Shown here in pieces: positions 7,977-18,554 of a stretch of DNA of 37,227 nucleotides. The translations under genes were made by a program, and so were the position numbers. The stretch is from an uncultured Sphingomonadales bacterium (lineage in GTDB: Bacteria > Pseudomonadota > Alphaproteobacteria > Sphingomonadales > Sphingomonadaceae): assembly GCA_937870585.1 (NCBI GenBank), contig CALMZE010000051.1:1-37227 (forward strand). Direction: 5' to 3'. The notes under the pieces were generated by a model. That model was given only the letters and a program-made list of their open reading frames with translations, searched no databases and had not been told where the DNA came from. Each line of letters starts with the position of its first letter. The first letter of the stretch is position 1.

Positions 7977-8606
7977 ATGACCAAGCCCAGCCCCAGAGCG
8001 CAACGCACGCGGGATGCCTTGCTGGATGCAGGCTTTGCGCTGCTGGCCGAACGTCCGATTGACGCCATCGCCATTGACGAAGTGGTGGCCCGCGCGGGCG
8101 TGGCCAAGGGCAGTTTCTTCAACCATTTTACAGACAAGCCCGGTTTTGCGAACGCCATCGGCGCGCAGGTGCGGGCTGCACTGGAGGAGCAAGTGACCGC
8201 CGCCAATGCGGGCGTGACCGATCCCGTGGCGCGGCTGGCGGGCGGGATGCGCGTTGCGGTGGATTTTGCGCTCACGCAGCGCAAACAGGCCATCGTGATG
8301 CTGCGCGGGCTGGAGATGGCGACAGGGCAGAACCATGCGCTCAACCAGGGGATTCGCGCCGATATCGAGGCCGCGCTTGCCGCTGGGCTCGCCCGGACCG
8401 AAGCCGCGCGCAGCGGGGTGCGTTACTGGCTGGGCCTGTGCCAGATCGCGCTGATCCATGTGATTGAACGCCAGCCGGACCGCGCCGACGCGGCAGACCG
8501 ATTACGTGACATGCTGGTGCTGGGCCTGTGCGGTCTTGGCGTGCCCGATGCCCGCGCGCGCGATGCCGCTGAAAATGCCGCCCATCATCTTATCAATCGC
8601 TTATAG
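7977..8606 (+). CDS. TetR-family transcriptional regulator
   Basis: The 209-residue protein has a typical TetR N-terminus: RTRDALLDAGFALLAERPIDAI leads into the helix-turn-helix IDEVVARAGVAKGSFFNHFTDK (about residues 35-56). The rest is a helical ligand-binding domain with no recognisable specificity. No clear Shine-Dalgarno precedes the ATG, and the second operator ends only 19 bases before it, so the transcript leader must be very short or absent. Divergent orientation to the ring-cleavage operon and the duplicated dyads point to a local repressor relieved by a pathway intermediate, probably an aromatic or acyl-CoA compound (inference). Confidence 0.9.
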   Translation: MTKPSPRAQRTRDALLDAGFALLAERPIDAIAIDEVVARAGVAKGSFFNHFTDKPGFANAIGAQVRAALEEQVTAANAGVTDPVARLAGGMRVAVDFALTQRKQAIVMLRGLEMATGQNHALNQGIRADIEAALAAGLARTEAARSGVRYWLGLCQIALIHVIERQPDRADAADRLRDMLVLGLCGLGVPDARARDAAENAAHHLINRL

Positions 8607-10268
<1,662 letters not shown>

Positions 10269-10332
10269 GCTTGAGCATCACTCATTCAGGGCCGGATGGA
10301 CGCCGCGCCCCTCCCCTGCTAACGCGCGCGGC

Positions 10333-12156
10333 ATGACGACACCTCTCTCCCGCATCCGCAATTTCAGCATCATCGCGCATATCGATCACGGCAAGTCCAC
10401 GCTGGCGGATCGGCTGATCCAGCGCACCGGCGGGCTGACCGAGCGGGAGATGTCTGCGCAGGTGCTCGACAATATGGATATCGAGAAAGAGCGCGGCATC
10501 ACCATCAAGGCGCAGACCGTGCGGCTCGACTATCAGGCACAGGATGGGGAGAGCTATGTCCTCAACCTCATGGACACGCCGGGGCATGTCGACTTTGCCT
10601 ATGAAGTGAGCCGCAGCCTTGCCGCGTGCGAAGGCGCGCTGCTGGTGGTGGATGCGGCGCAAGGCGTGGAGGCGCAGACGCTCGCCAATGTCTATCAATC
10701 GATCGAGCATGATCATGAAATCGTGCCGGTGATCAATAAAATTGATCTACCCGCTGCCGAACCCGATAAGGTAAAGCTGGAGATTGAGGAAATCATCGGC
10801 TTGCCCGCCGACGATGCCGTGCTGGCTTCGGCCAAATCGGGCATCGGAATTGACGAAGTGCTCGAAGCCATCGTCCAGCGCATTCCTGCCCCCAAGGGCG
10901 ATCCCGATGCGCCCTTGAAGGCGATGCTGGTGGACAGCTGGTACGATCCCTATCTGGGCGTCGTCATCCTCGTGCGCATCATCGATGGCGTGCTGAAGAA
11001 GGGCCAGCAGGTCAAATTCATGCAGGCTGGCACCACCCATCTGATCGACCGCGTGGGCTGTATGCGCCCCAAGATCGAGAACCTCCCTGATCTGGGGCCG
11101 GGTGAAGTCGGTTTCATCACCGCGCAGATCAAGGACGTGTCGCAGGCCCGCGTGGGCGACACCATTACGGACGCGAAGAAGCCCGCCGCCGAAGCGCTGC
11201 CGGGCTTCAAAGAAGTCCAGCCGGTGGTGTTCTGCGGTCTCTTTCCGGTGGACGCCAATGATTTTGAGAAACTGCGCGAGAGCATCTCCAAGCTGCGGCT
11301 GAACGATGCGAGCTTCAGCTTCGAAATGGAAACCAGCGCCGCGCTTGGCTTCGGCTTCCGCTGCGGGTTCCTCGGCCTGCTGCATCTGGAGATTATTCAG
11401 GAGCGGCTGACGCGCGAGTATGATCTCGATCTGATCACCACCGCGCCGTCAGTGGTCTACAAGCTCAAACTCAGCCGGTCCAAGACCGAAGATGCCTGCG
11501 ATATGGATTTGCACAATCCAGCGGACATGCCCGACATCAACCGCATCGATGAAATTCAGGAGCCCTGGATCGAAGCGACCATCTATTGCCCGGACGAATA
11601 TCTCGGCTCCATCCTGAAACTCTGTCAGGATCGGCGCGGCGTGCAGAAGCAGCTGACCTATGTCGGCGGGCGCGCGCAACTCGTTTATGAGCTTCCCCTC
11701 AACGAAGTGGTGTTCGACTTCTACGACCGGCTGAAGAGCATTTCACGCGGCTATGCCAGTTTCGATTATCACCAGATCGGCCACCGCGAAGGTGATCTCG
11801 TTAAGATGAGTGTGCTGGTGAATGGCGACCCCGTCGACGCGCTCTCGATGATCGTCCACCGGGGCACAGCCGAAGCGCGCGGGCGCGGCATGTGCGAACG
11901 GCTGAAGGATCTCATCCCGCGCCACTTGTTCAAGATCCCCATTCAGGCGGCGATTGGCGGCAAGGTGATTGCCCGCGAAACCATTGCCGCCATGCGCAAG
12001 GATGTGACCGCCAAATGCTATGGCGGTGACGCCACGCGCAAGCGCAAGCTGCTCGACAAGCAGAAAAAGGGCAAAGCCCGGATGCGCGAATATGGCAGTG
12101 TGAGCATCCCGCAAGAAGCGTTCATCGCCGCGCTGCGGATGGGGGATGATGACTAA
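10333..12156 (+). CDS. lepA: Elongation factor 4 (LepA), ribosome-bound translational GTPase
   Basis: The 607-residue protein begins [18 protein letters not shown]. The G1 motif AHIDHGKST is at 15-23, followed by [14 protein letters not shown] and the SAKSG segment. The LepA-specific C-terminal domain is present ([32 protein letters not shown]). ATG 10333 is chosen by homology; an in-frame TTG at 10198 lies inside pgm and would add 45 residues of unrelated sequence. LepA acts on stalled or mistranslocated ribosomes and in 30S biogenesis. It converges on the AT-rich insertion and sdhA, and its stop TAA overlaps the left 8-bp direct repeat of that insertion. Confidence 0.97.
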   Translation: MTTPLSRIRNFSIIAHIDHGKSTLADRLIQRTGGLTEREMSAQVLDNMDIEKERGITIKAQTVRLDYQAQDGESYVLNLMDTPGHVDFAYEVSRSLAACEGALLVVDAAQGVEAQTLANVYQSIEHDHEIVPVINKIDLPAAEPDKVKLEIEEIIGLPADDAVLASAKSGIGIDEVLEAIVQRIPAPKGDPDAPLKAMLVDSWYDPYLGVVILVRIIDGVLKKGQQVKFMQAGTTHLIDRVGCMRPKIENLPDLGPGEVGFITAQIKDVSQARVGDTITDAKKPAAEALPGFKEVQPVVFCGLFPVDANDFEKLRESISKLRLNDASFSFEMETSAALGFGFRCGFLGLLHLEIIQERLTREYDLDLITTAPSVVYKLKLSRSKTEDACDMDLHNPADMPDINRIDEIQEPWIEATIYCPDEYLGSILKLCQDRRGVQKQLTYVGGRAQLVYELPLNEVVFDFYDRLKSISRGYASFDYHQIGHREGDLVKMSVLVNGDPVDALSMIVHRGTAEARGRGMCERLKDLIPRHLFKIPIQAAIGGKVIARETIAAMRKDVTAKCYGGDATRKRKLLDKQKKGKARMREYGSVSIPQEAFIAALRMGDDD

Positions 12157-12162
12157 TACACC
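12155..12162 (+). repeat. Left 8-bp direct repeat flanking the insertion
   Basis: AATACACC overlaps the lepA stop codon and is repeated in the same orientation at 13077-13084. Joining the flanks at one copy recreates a compact convergent lepA/sdhA junction in which both genes still end properly. Confidence 0.6.
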
Positions 12163-13076
12163 TGTAGATTTCACAAAAAACTACGACGATTCAGCATAAA
12201 AAATAGAAAATAAAAAAAGAAATACTATTTTTATAAGCTCTGTTCTCAACGTGTCCAAATTCTCACTTTTGACTTCAAATTCTCACTTAAGCTTCCAATC
12301 ACCCGGTCAACAATATCAGGATCAGCATTTGATCTTGATGCTGTTACAAGTTCGTCCCAATCGTCCAGATTTCCTGCACTCGTAGCCACAATAACGCCGA
12401 TTCCGTGACGGACTGCCAACTGCTCAATGCGGCGAGCTTCCGGGAATTGCTCCCAATCTCTGCCATCGGTATGATATATCACATGGGAATGTGTCGCACT
12501 TTCACGGTGCGCCAACGCCTCCAACACGCCCTTCACAGAGACATCATATGATGCTTTTACTTCAAAAGTATGAAGTTCCGCAGATTTACTTGGAAGATAC
12601 TCATAAACCCTAACACCTACTGCAATCAAATCCGGCCTAGACCACGATCCACCGGTATCTCGACGCCCCTGAGACGCTGTTATTTGGCAACCACACTCTC
12701 GAAGACCCTTCCTCAATTTAAGAAATTTAACAATTTCAGCTTCAAGGGGAGTATAGAGTTCGGACTCTTTTACATGCCCTTCTGATTCAATATCATCTTC
12801 AACCAAAACCTCTTTGGCAGTCTGCATATCTTCATCGGACAGGTTTTCAATTATTTCGGGTAGGTCAGCCTCGTCTTCAAGTGTCTTTAACAACACCGTC
12901 CCACCCCGACCACGGCCGCGAGCAATTACACCCGCATCATATAGTTCCTGATGTACCGACCAGTATTTCTCCTCTGGCCATCCCAAACATCCACGCAAAG
13001 TAGGGTTGGCAGCGTAGCCGCCTTGCTCCTTCAGTACCCTCAAGAAAACTGTTGTGTTAGATGGTCTCGCCAAATC
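12163..13076. mobile_element. AT-rich insertion of about 0.9 kb between lepA and sdhA
   Basis: The segment differs sharply in base composition from its neighbours and contains one gene. Bases 12163-12245 are non-coding and very A-rich, with an imperfect inverted repeat (12194-12206 against 12225-12238) ending in a T run for plus-strand reading. No transposase and no convincing terminal inverted repeats are seen, so this is not a recognisable insertion sequence. The flanking 8-bp repeats suggest target duplication or short-homology insertion (inference). Confidence 0.55.
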
Positions 13077-13115
13077 AATACACCCGCGCCTTCGGCTTGA
13101 TATATTCAGCTTCAT
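12246..13115 (-). CDS. Unknown protein: winged-helix-like N-terminus plus PD-(D/E)XK-like domain
   Basis: I do not recognise the family. The 289-residue reading frame has a winged-helix-like N-terminal third (residues 17-77): a first helix [13 protein letters not shown], a recognition-like helix [15 protein letters not shown] and a Gly-rich wing [11 protein letters not shown]. An acidic linker follows (79-120). The C-terminal half contains RPDLIAV (160-166) and LHTFEVKAS (181-189), spaced like the PD...(D/E)XK motif of restriction-endonuclease-fold enzymes (D162, E185, K187). DNA binding and nuclease activity are inferences. The start is uncertain: ATG 13115 lies inside sdhA with no Shine-Dalgarno, and residues 1-14 would come from sdhA DNA. 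TTG 13073, just inside the insertion, gives 275 residues and fits the domain better. Confidence 0.6.
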   Translation of the reverse strand: MKLNISSRRRGCIDLARPSNTTVFLRVLKEQGGYAANPTLRGCLGWPEEKYWSVHQELYDAGVIARGRGRGGTVLLKTLEDEADLPEIIENLSDEDMQTAKEVLVEDDIESEGHVKESELYTPLEAEIVKFLKLRKGLRECGCQITASQGRRDTGGSWSRPDLIAVGVRVYEYLPSKSAELHTFEVKASYDVSVKGVLEALAHRESATHSHVIYHTDGRDWEQFPEARRIEQLAVRHGIGVIVATSAGNLDDWDELVTASRSNADPDIVDRVIGSLSENLKSKVRIWTR

Positions 13116-14877
13116 CGGTGAGCGTGTAGTTGTGGACGCCGCGATAATCGAGCGTCACCTTGCCGCCCTTGCCGCCCCAGCCTTCAAACCAGCTGACCGT
13201 GTGCTTCATCCAGTTCGCATCATCGCGGTCCGGGAAGTCTTCGTGCGCGTGTGCGCCACGGCTTTCCTTGCGGGCTTCGGCACCGGTGATGGTGCAGACG
13301 GCCTGCGACATGAGATTGTCCAGCTCCAGCGTTTCGACCAGATCGGTGTTCCAGATGAGGCTGCGATCCGCCACAGACACATCTTCCAGACGCTTGTTGA
13401 CCTTGCCCATCAGATCCACGCCTTCAGACAGGAGCGCGCTATCACGGAACACGGCGGCGTGCTTCTGCATGGTGCGCTGCATATCGAGCCGGATTTCCGC
13501 CGTGGGCGATCCGCCCTTGGCATTGCGGAAATGATCGACGCGGGCGAGCGCGAGGTCCGCCGCATCCTTGGGCAGCGCCTTTTGCGCAGCGTTCGGCTTC
13601 AGCGTGTCCTTGAGGTGCAAGCCAGTCGCACGACCGAACACGACGAGATCGATCAGTGAGTTCGAGCCAAGGCGGTTCGCGCCATGGACCGAAACGCAGG
13701 CCGCTTCACCCACGGCATAGAGGCCGGGAACGACAACATCATCATCGCCGCCCTTTTTGGTGACGACCTGACCGTGATAATTGCACGGAATTCCGCCCAT
13801 ATTGTAATGGACCGTCGGGCAGACCGGCAGCGGCTGGCGCGTGAGATCGACGCCCGCGAAAATCTTGCCCGATTCGGTGATGCCGGGCAGACGCTCCGCC
13901 AGCACCTTGGGATCAATATGATCAAGGTGCAGATAGATATGGTCCTTGTTCGGGCCAACACCGCGCCCTTCGCGCATTTCCATCGCCATTGAGCGCGACA
14001 CGACGTCACGTGAGGCGAGATCCTTGGCGGACGGGGCATAGCGCTCCATGAAGCGTTCGCCTTCGGAGTTGGTGAGATAGCCACCTTCGCCACGCGCGCC
14101 TTCAGTGATGAGCACGCCCGCGCCGTAAATGCCGGTCGGGTGAAACTGGACGAACTCCAGATCCTGCAACGGCAAGCCGGCACGCAGCACCATACCGCCG
14201 CCATCACCCGTGCAGGTGTGCGCGGACGTCGCGGAATAATAGGCACGGCCATAGCCGCCGGTGGCCAGCACCACGGCCTGCGCGCGGAAGCGGTGAATGG
14301 TGCCATCCTCCATGCAAAGAGCGATCACGCCCCGGCACTCGCCATCTTCCATGATCAAATCGAGCGCGAAATATTCGATGTAGAAATCCGCCGAATATTT
14401 GAGGCTCTGCTGATAGAGCGCGTGCAGCATGGCATGGCCGGTGCGGTCAGCCGCCGCGCAAGTGCGCTGCACCGGCGGGCCTTCACCCATATTCTGCATG
14501 TGGCCGCCAAAGGGGCGCTGATAGATGGTGCCATCTGCGTTGCGCGAAAACGGCACGCCAGCATGTTCCAGTTCATAAACGGCGGCTGGCGCTTCACGAA
14601 CCATGTATTCGATCGCGTCCTGATCGCCCAGCCAGTCAGACCCCTTGACGGTGTCGAACATGTGCCAGGTCCAGTGATCGGGCGAGTTGTTCATCAGGCT
14701 GGCCGCGATGCCGCCCTGTGCCGCAACCGTGTGGCTGCGGGTGGGGAACACTTTGGTGATGCAGGCCGTTTTCAACCCGGCTTCCGCGCTGCCCATGGTG
14801 GCGCGCAGGCCAGAGCCACCCGCACCGACGACCACCGTGTCATAGCTGTGGTCGATGATCTTGTAAGCCTCGGACAT
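13075..14877 (-). CDS. sdhA: Succinate dehydrogenase flavoprotein subunit
   Basis: The 600-residue protein matches SdhA length. It has the FAD-binding GAGGSG (18-23) and the covalent FAD histidine in SHTVAAQGG (H49). It also has the [21 protein letters not shown] segment, the substrate region [23 protein letters not shown] and [11 protein letters not shown]. With SdhB it oxidises succinate to fumarate in complex II at the inner membrane. The ATG overlaps the sdhD stop (TGATG), so it is the third gene of an sdhC-sdhD-sdhA operon. The next gene in this direction is the inserted unknown gene, not sdhB. The stop TGA uses two bases of the insertion; before insertion it would have been TAG. Confidence 0.97.
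   Translation of the reverse strand: MSEAYKIIDHSYDTVVVGAGGSGLRATMGSAEAGLKTACITKVFPTRSHTVAAQGGIAASLMNNSPDHWTWHMFDTVKGSDWLGDQDAIEYMVREAPAAVYELEHAGVPFSRNADGTIYQRPFGGHMQNMGEGPPVQRTCAAADRTGHAMLHALYQQSLKYSADFYIEYFALDLIMEDGECRGVIALCMEDGTIHRFRAQAVVLATGGYGRAYYSATSAHTCTGDGGGMVLRAGLPLQDLEFVQFHPTGIYGAGVLITEGARGEGGYLTNSEGERFMERYAPSAKDLASRDVVSRSMAMEMREGRGVGPNKDHIYLHLDHIDPKVLAERLPGITESGKIFAGVDLTRQPLPVCPTVHYNMGGIPCNYHGQVVTKKGGDDDVVVPGLYAVGEAACVSVHGANRLGSNSLIDLVVFGRATGLHLKDTLKPNAAQKALPKDAADLALARVDHFRNAKGGSPTAEIRLDMQRTMQKHAAVFRDSALLSEGVDLMGKVNKRLEDVSVADRSLIWNTDLVETLELDNLMSQAVCTITGAEARKESRGAHAHEDFPDRDDANWMKHTVSWFEGWGGKGGKVTLDYRGVHNYTLTDEAEYIKPKARVY
13077..13084 (+). repeat. Right 8-bp direct repeat flanking the insertion
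   Basis: This second copy of AATACACC overlaps the last sense codons of sdhA (reverse complement GGTGTATT, encoding V-Y and the first stop base). Its partner is at 12155-12162. Confidence 0.6.
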
Positions 14878-15260
14878 CAGTTGGTCCCCGCAAATGCAAT
14901 CTTGAGAATGGAGAACAGCGCTACGGCCCCCGCGCCAAAGGTCCAGGCGTGCAGCAGGCCCATCGCCACGATGCGCATCCCGCCCTGCACATAGTCTTCA
15001 AGAACCACCTGAAGGCCCAGCCGGAAATGCCAGAAGGCGTTGAGCACGAACAGCACCATCGGCACCGCCGCCCAGGGCGAGGCCAGCCAGCTGATCACAC
15101 TGGCATGGTCAAGCGAAGGCAGACGCAGCAGCGACACCGCCAGCCAGACCGTCAGCACGACATTGCCCATGGCCGTTACGCGTTGCAGCCACCAGTGATG
15201 CGATCCGCTGTGCGAAGACCCCAAACCGCGAACGCGGCCCAATCCCGTTCCGCTGCCCAT
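14877..15260 (-). CDS. sdhD: Succinate dehydrogenase membrane anchor subunit
   Basis: The 127-residue membrane protein starts [26 protein letters not shown] is followed by three hydrophobic segments (roughly residues 30-50, 62-80 and 95-122). [16 protein letters not shown] contains the His expected to ligate heme b and the motif shared by alphaproteobacterial SdhD. It anchors the SdhAB catalytic part and forms the quinone site with SdhC. The start is set by the TAATG overlap with the sdhC stop; a longer upstream reading lies inside sdhC and is not supported. Confidence 0.93.
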   Translation of the reverse strand: MGSGTGLGRVRGLGSSHSGSHHWWLQRVTAMGNVVLTVWLAVSLLRLPSLDHASVISWLASPWAAVPMVLFVLNAFWHFRLGLQVVLEDYVQGGMRIVAMGLLHAWTFGAGAVALFSILKIAFAGTN

Positions 15261-15655
15261 TACAAGCCCTTCCCTGCGATAAACAGCCAGATCGCACCGG
15301 TTACGATAACCGCGCCGAACAAGGTGGCCCAAGACCATGTGCGATTGGCATTGAGTTCAAAGCCCGCGCCCGCATCCAGAAAGACGTGACGGATGCCCGC
15401 GAAAAAGTGCAGCAACCATGCAAAGGTCAATCCGACGCCGACGACAATGCCCATCCAGCTGTGCGCGCATTTCAGAAAGGCATCATAAGCGGCCTCCCCG
15501 CTCGCAGCAGATACCAGCCACCAGGTGATGGCGGCCACGCCCACCGTCGCCAGCCCGACGCCCATGACGCGGTTCAGGATGGAAACCGCCATGTGCGGCC
15601 CCCATTTGTAGATCTGAAGATGCGGCGACAACGGCCGCGCGGTGTTTCGCGCCAT
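15260..15655 (-). CDS. sdhC: Succinate dehydrogenase cytochrome b556 subunit
   Basis: The 131-residue protein begins with the SdhC signature RPLSPHLQIYKWGPHMAVSILNRVMG. Three membrane segments follow, with the heme-binding region HFFAGIRHVFLDAG. It is the first gene of the sdhCDA operon. GGGAG lies about 9 bases before the ATG. The 166-bp region up to the divergent prmA gene must hold both promoters; I see no strong consensus box there. Confidence 0.95.
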   Translation of the reverse strand: MARNTARPLSPHLQIYKWGPHMAVSILNRVMGVGLATVGVAAITWWLVSAASGEAAYDAFLKCAHSWMGIVVGVGLTFAWLLHFFAGIRHVFLDAGAGFELNANRTWSWATLFGAVIVTGAIWLFIAGKGL

Positions 15656-15821
15656 GCTTTTGGCTCCCTAGGCTGAGCACAAGTTCCAGATAATGAGGGC
15701 AGCCTTTAGCGCAATGGTCGCGCTGTGCAACCAGCGCAGACGCTCGCTTGCGTAAATTTTGACCGAAGGATTTGCGCGGCACGCCCTTGATCCCCGCTCT
15801 GCCTGTTCTATGCACACTGGC

Positions 15822-16802
15822 ATGACCGGTACCTGGACCCTCACCATTTCCTGCACCCGCGCCGAAGCCGAAGCCATGACCGGAGAGGTGCCCGCCCTTT
15901 CCGGCATCGAACCCGCGCCCACGTTCGTGGCGAGCGAACCCGACGAGTCTCGGCCCGATGACTGGCTGATCACCGCCTATTTCGAAGGCAAGCCGGATAT
16001 GGCGACGGTTGCGCTGATCCATAGTCTGGTTCCGAGCGCGGCCCGCAGAGCGCCGCAGCTTGAAAAGCTTCCCGATGAAGATTGGGTGACGATGAGCCAG
16101 TCCGCGCTCGCGCCAGTCCATGCCGGGCGATTCTTTGTGCATACGTCTGCTTTTGCAGGGACTGCCCCGGAAGGAACGACGCCAATCCGGATCGACGCCG
16201 GGCAAGCGTTCGGCACCGGCGGGCATGACACCACCTCGGGCTGCCTGTCCCAGCTGGACCGTCTGCACCGGTACGGCCAACGCTTCCGCAGGATCGCAGA
16301 CATTGGCACCGGCACGGGGATTCTGGCCTTTGCCGCCCAACATCTCTGGCCGCACGCGAGGATCATCGCGTCAGACATTGATCCCGTCAGCGTCGCGTTT
16401 GCACAGGATTATGCCGCAATCAACGGACTGCGCACGGGCCGGGCCGCAGGCCAGATCACACTGGTGACAGCTTCGGGCACAGATCATCCGCTCATCCGCC
16501 GCCGCGCGCCTTATGATCTGATCATCGCCAACATTTTGGCGGGGCCGCTCATTGAACTGGCCCCGGCTATCGACGCGCTGATAGCCGATGGCGGATCGGT
16601 CATTCTGGCCGGACTGCTCGGGCGTCAGCAGGATGCTGTGGTGGCCGCCTATCGCGCCCATGGCTTCCGCCTCGACTCAGCCAGCGGCAGTGTAGATTGG
16701 CCCACGCTGCATCTGGTGCGCAGGGCACGGCGCGGGCATCAGCGCCCGGTGCGCGCATCTGGTCGCACCAGCCAGCCGCCGGGCGATTTTGGAACATGGT
16801 AG
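15822..16802 (+). CDS. prmA: Ribosomal protein L11 methyltransferase
   Basis: The protein has 326 residues. An N-terminal L11-recognition domain leads to the SAM-dependent methyltransferase core: IDAGQAFGTGGHDTT, the SAM-binding motif DIGTGTGILAFAA, the acidic ASDIDPVS and the catalytic-loop motif IIANILAGPLIELAP. PrmA trimethylates L11 on lysines and the N-terminus. ATG 15822 (MTGTWTL) and ATG 15810 are both possible starts; neither has a clear Shine-Dalgarno. The last 25 residues (HQRPVRASGRTSQPPG) extend past the usual fold and look disordered. Confidence 0.92.
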   Translation: MTGTWTLTISCTRAEAEAMTGEVPALSGIEPAPTFVASEPDESRPDDWLITAYFEGKPDMATVALIHSLVPSAARRAPQLEKLPDEDWVTMSQSALAPVHAGRFFVHTSAFAGTAPEGTTPIRIDAGQAFGTGGHDTTSGCLSQLDRLHRYGQRFRRIADIGTGTGILAFAAQHLWPHARIIASDIDPVSVAFAQDYAAINGLRTGRAAGQITLVTASGTDHPLIRRRAPYDLIIANILAGPLIELAPAIDALIADGGSVILAGLLGRQQDAVVAAYRAHGFRLDSASGSVDWPTLHLVRRARRGHQRPVRASGRTSQPPGDFGTW

Positions 16803-16806
16803 CGCC

Positions 16807-17343
16807 GTGAACGGGCGACGCGGCACACTCGATCAGGCGGGACTCCGTTCGCTCGCCATCAGTTATGTCGCGCGTTACGCCACCTCTTCGGGCAAGCTTG
16901 CAGCTTATCTCAATCGCAAGCTCCGCGAACGGGACTGGCTGGGCGATTCTCCGCCCGACATTGATTCGCTGGTTGAAGCCTGTGTCCGCAACGGGTTCAT
17001 CAATGATTCGGCCTTTGCCGCCAGTCGCGCTCAAGGGTTGCGTGCCAAAGGTTTGGGCGAGCGGCGCATCCACCAGAACCTCAGGCAATCGGGCATTGCC
17101 GATGATCTGGCCCGCGATGCCGCCGCGACTGACCCGGATTCGGCATTGCGCGATGCGCTGCGGCTGGCGGCAAGAAAACGGATCGGCCCCTTTTCACAAG
17201 GGCTTGCAGATGAACGGACACGCGCGCGCTGGGCAGGGCAATTGGCACGCGCCGGGCATGATTCATCCATGGTCCGCCGCGTGCTCCGAATGGATCGCGA
17301 CGAGGCGGAACGATGCTCCGATCTGGCAAATGACGATGGTTAA
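16807..17343 (+). CDS. recX: Regulatory protein RecX
   Basis: The protein of about 178 residues is rich in helices, with the RecX-like pattern LAAYLNRKLRERDW...LVEACVRNGFINDSAFAASRAQGLRAKGLGERRIHQNLRQSGI in three tandem three-helix units. RecX modulates RecA filaments. GTG 16807, four bases after the prmA stop, is the start I favour; TTG 16789 inside prmA would add six residues. It probably shares a transcript with prmA. recA itself is not in the window. Confidence 0.8.
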   Translation: MNGRRGTLDQAGLRSLAISYVARYATSSGKLAAYLNRKLRERDWLGDSPPDIDSLVEACVRNGFINDSAFAASRAQGLRAKGLGERRIHQNLRQSGIADDLARDAAATDPDSALRDALRLAARKRIGPFSQGLADERTRARWAGQLARAGHDSSMVRRVLRMDRDEAERCSDLANDDG

Positions 17344-17416
17344 TCTGACTAAAATCTTGTTTTTGCTGGCCTGTGTCGGCATATTGGGTGTCGGAAGTAA
17401 CAAAAAAGATGGATAG
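17336..17416 (+). CDS. Possible 26-residue hydrophobic small protein
   Basis: ATG 17336 opens a short frame overlapping the end of recX. It encodes a Lys-containing start, one hydrophobic stretch (ILFLLACVGILGVG) and a basic end, and stops at 17416, just before the cold-shock gene. It could be a single-span membrane peptide or a leader. There is no good ribosome binding site, so it may be chance. Confidence 0.25.
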   Translation: MVNLTKILFLLACVGILGVGSNKKDG

Positions 17417-17421
17417 TACCC

Positions 17422-18033
17422 ATGCCAAATGAGCACCAGACAGGTGCCCTTTGGGTCGTTGACAACACGACTGCCGACAAGGCAGCCCCCCCTGTTGAAA
17501 CCGGCTCACTGACCGAGTCAGCCCTCGCCGTTGAAGTCACCGGTCGTGTCAAATGGTTTGATACCGCGCGCGGCTTTGGCTTCATCGTGCCAGACGATGA
17601 GTCTGGCGACATTTTGCTGCATTTCTCTGTGTTGCGCGATCATGGCCGCCGTATGTTGCCGGAAGGCACGCAGGTGGTGTGCTTTGCCAGTCAGGGCCGC
17701 AAGGGATTGCAGGCGGAACGGATCGTCAGCTTCGATTTGGGGACCGCGACCGGCTTTGATTCGGACAGCAAACCCGCGTCCCGCACCAGCCAGGCGGAAA
17801 TGCGGGATCTCATTGAACCGCCGGGAGATCTGGAGCGTGTTGTCGTCAAATGGTTCAACCGTTTGAAAGGCTATGGTTTTCTCAATCGCGTCGGCGATGA
17901 GGCCGATGTTTTCGTGCATATGGAAACGCTGCGCACTGCTGGTATATTGGATGTGTTGCCCGGAGACCCGTTGCTCGCCCGGATAGGCCGGACCGAAAAG
18001 GGGCTGCTGGCGTTGGAGATATCCCCGCAGTGA
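17422..18033 (+). CDS. Cold-shock protein with two CSD domains
   Basis: The 203-residue protein has two cold-shock domains. The first (about 39-105) has VKWFDTARGFGFI (RNP1) and ILLHFS (RNP2-like). The second (about 138-202) has VKWFNRLKGYGFL and VFVHME. A 35-residue linker joins them, and about 38 residues precede the first. Such tandem CSD proteins are common in alphaproteobacteria and bind single-stranded nucleic acid. The stop overlaps the GTG start of the DUF192 lipoprotein gene (GTGA), implying coupling. Confidence 0.92.
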   Translation: MPNEHQTGALWVVDNTTADKAAPPVETGSLTESALAVEVTGRVKWFDTARGFGFIVPDDESGDILLHFSVLRDHGRRMLPEGTQVVCFASQGRKGLQAERIVSFDLGTATGFDSDSKPASRTSQAEMRDLIEPPGDLERVVVKWFNRLKGYGFLNRVGDEADVFVHMETLRTAGILDVLPGDPLLARIGRTEKGLLALEISPQ

Positions 18034-18506
18034 CTGTATCGCGTATCTGGATTGCCGCAGCCGCTTTGCTGCTCGCCCCTGCCTGCTCATCCCGCCCCGC
18101 CGGGGGAACTGAAACCGCCGCGCGCGCCGAAACCATTCCGCTGGTCATCCGCACCGCAAAGGGCGAACGCAAGTTCAACATCGAAATTGCCCGCACGCAG
18201 GAAGATCATGAGCGCGGCCTGATGTTCCGCAAATCGCTGCCCGAAAATGGCGGCATGATCTTCCCCATGATCCCGGCCCGCATGGCCACCTTCTGGATGA
18301 AGAACACCGAAATCCCGCTCGACATGATCTTCATCCGCCCGGATGGCACGATTGCGCGGATCGAGGCGGAAACCATCCCCTATTCGCTGGAACCGGTCCA
18401 GTCCGGAGAGCCCGTTTCGGCCGTGCTGGAAATTGGCGGCGGCAAGGCGGAAGCGCTGGGCATCGCAGCGGGTGACCGCGTGATCTGGGATGATCCCAAG
18501 GATTGA
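18030..18506 (+). CDS. DUF192 family lipoprotein
   Basis: The 158-residue protein starts at a GTG overlapping the upstream stop. The N-terminus is a lipoprotein signal with a short positive region, AAAALLLAPAC and Cys at 19 as probable lipidation site. The rest is the DUF192 domain: EIARTQEDHERGLMFRKSLPENGGMIF, FWMKNTEIPLDMIFI and GGGKAEALGIAAGDRV. Family function is unknown. Export and membrane anchoring are inferred from the signal. Confidence 0.9.
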   Translation: MTVSRIWIAAAALLLAPACSSRPAGGTETAARAETIPLVIRTAKGERKFNIEIARTQEDHERGLMFRKSLPENGGMIFPMIPARMATFWMKNTEIPLDMIFIRPDGTIARIEAETIPYSLEPVQSGEPVSAVLEIGGGKAEALGIAAGDRVIWDDPKD

Positions 18507-18554
18507 TGCAGGCTGTTGCGTCTGCGCCGCTGAAAGCGTAAGCGCGCTTGCATC

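Noticed and set aside
12163-13076. Insertion sequence with terminal inverted repeats
   Set aside because: The ends share only a few bases when inverted, and there is no transposase, so I call it an insertion of unknown mechanism.
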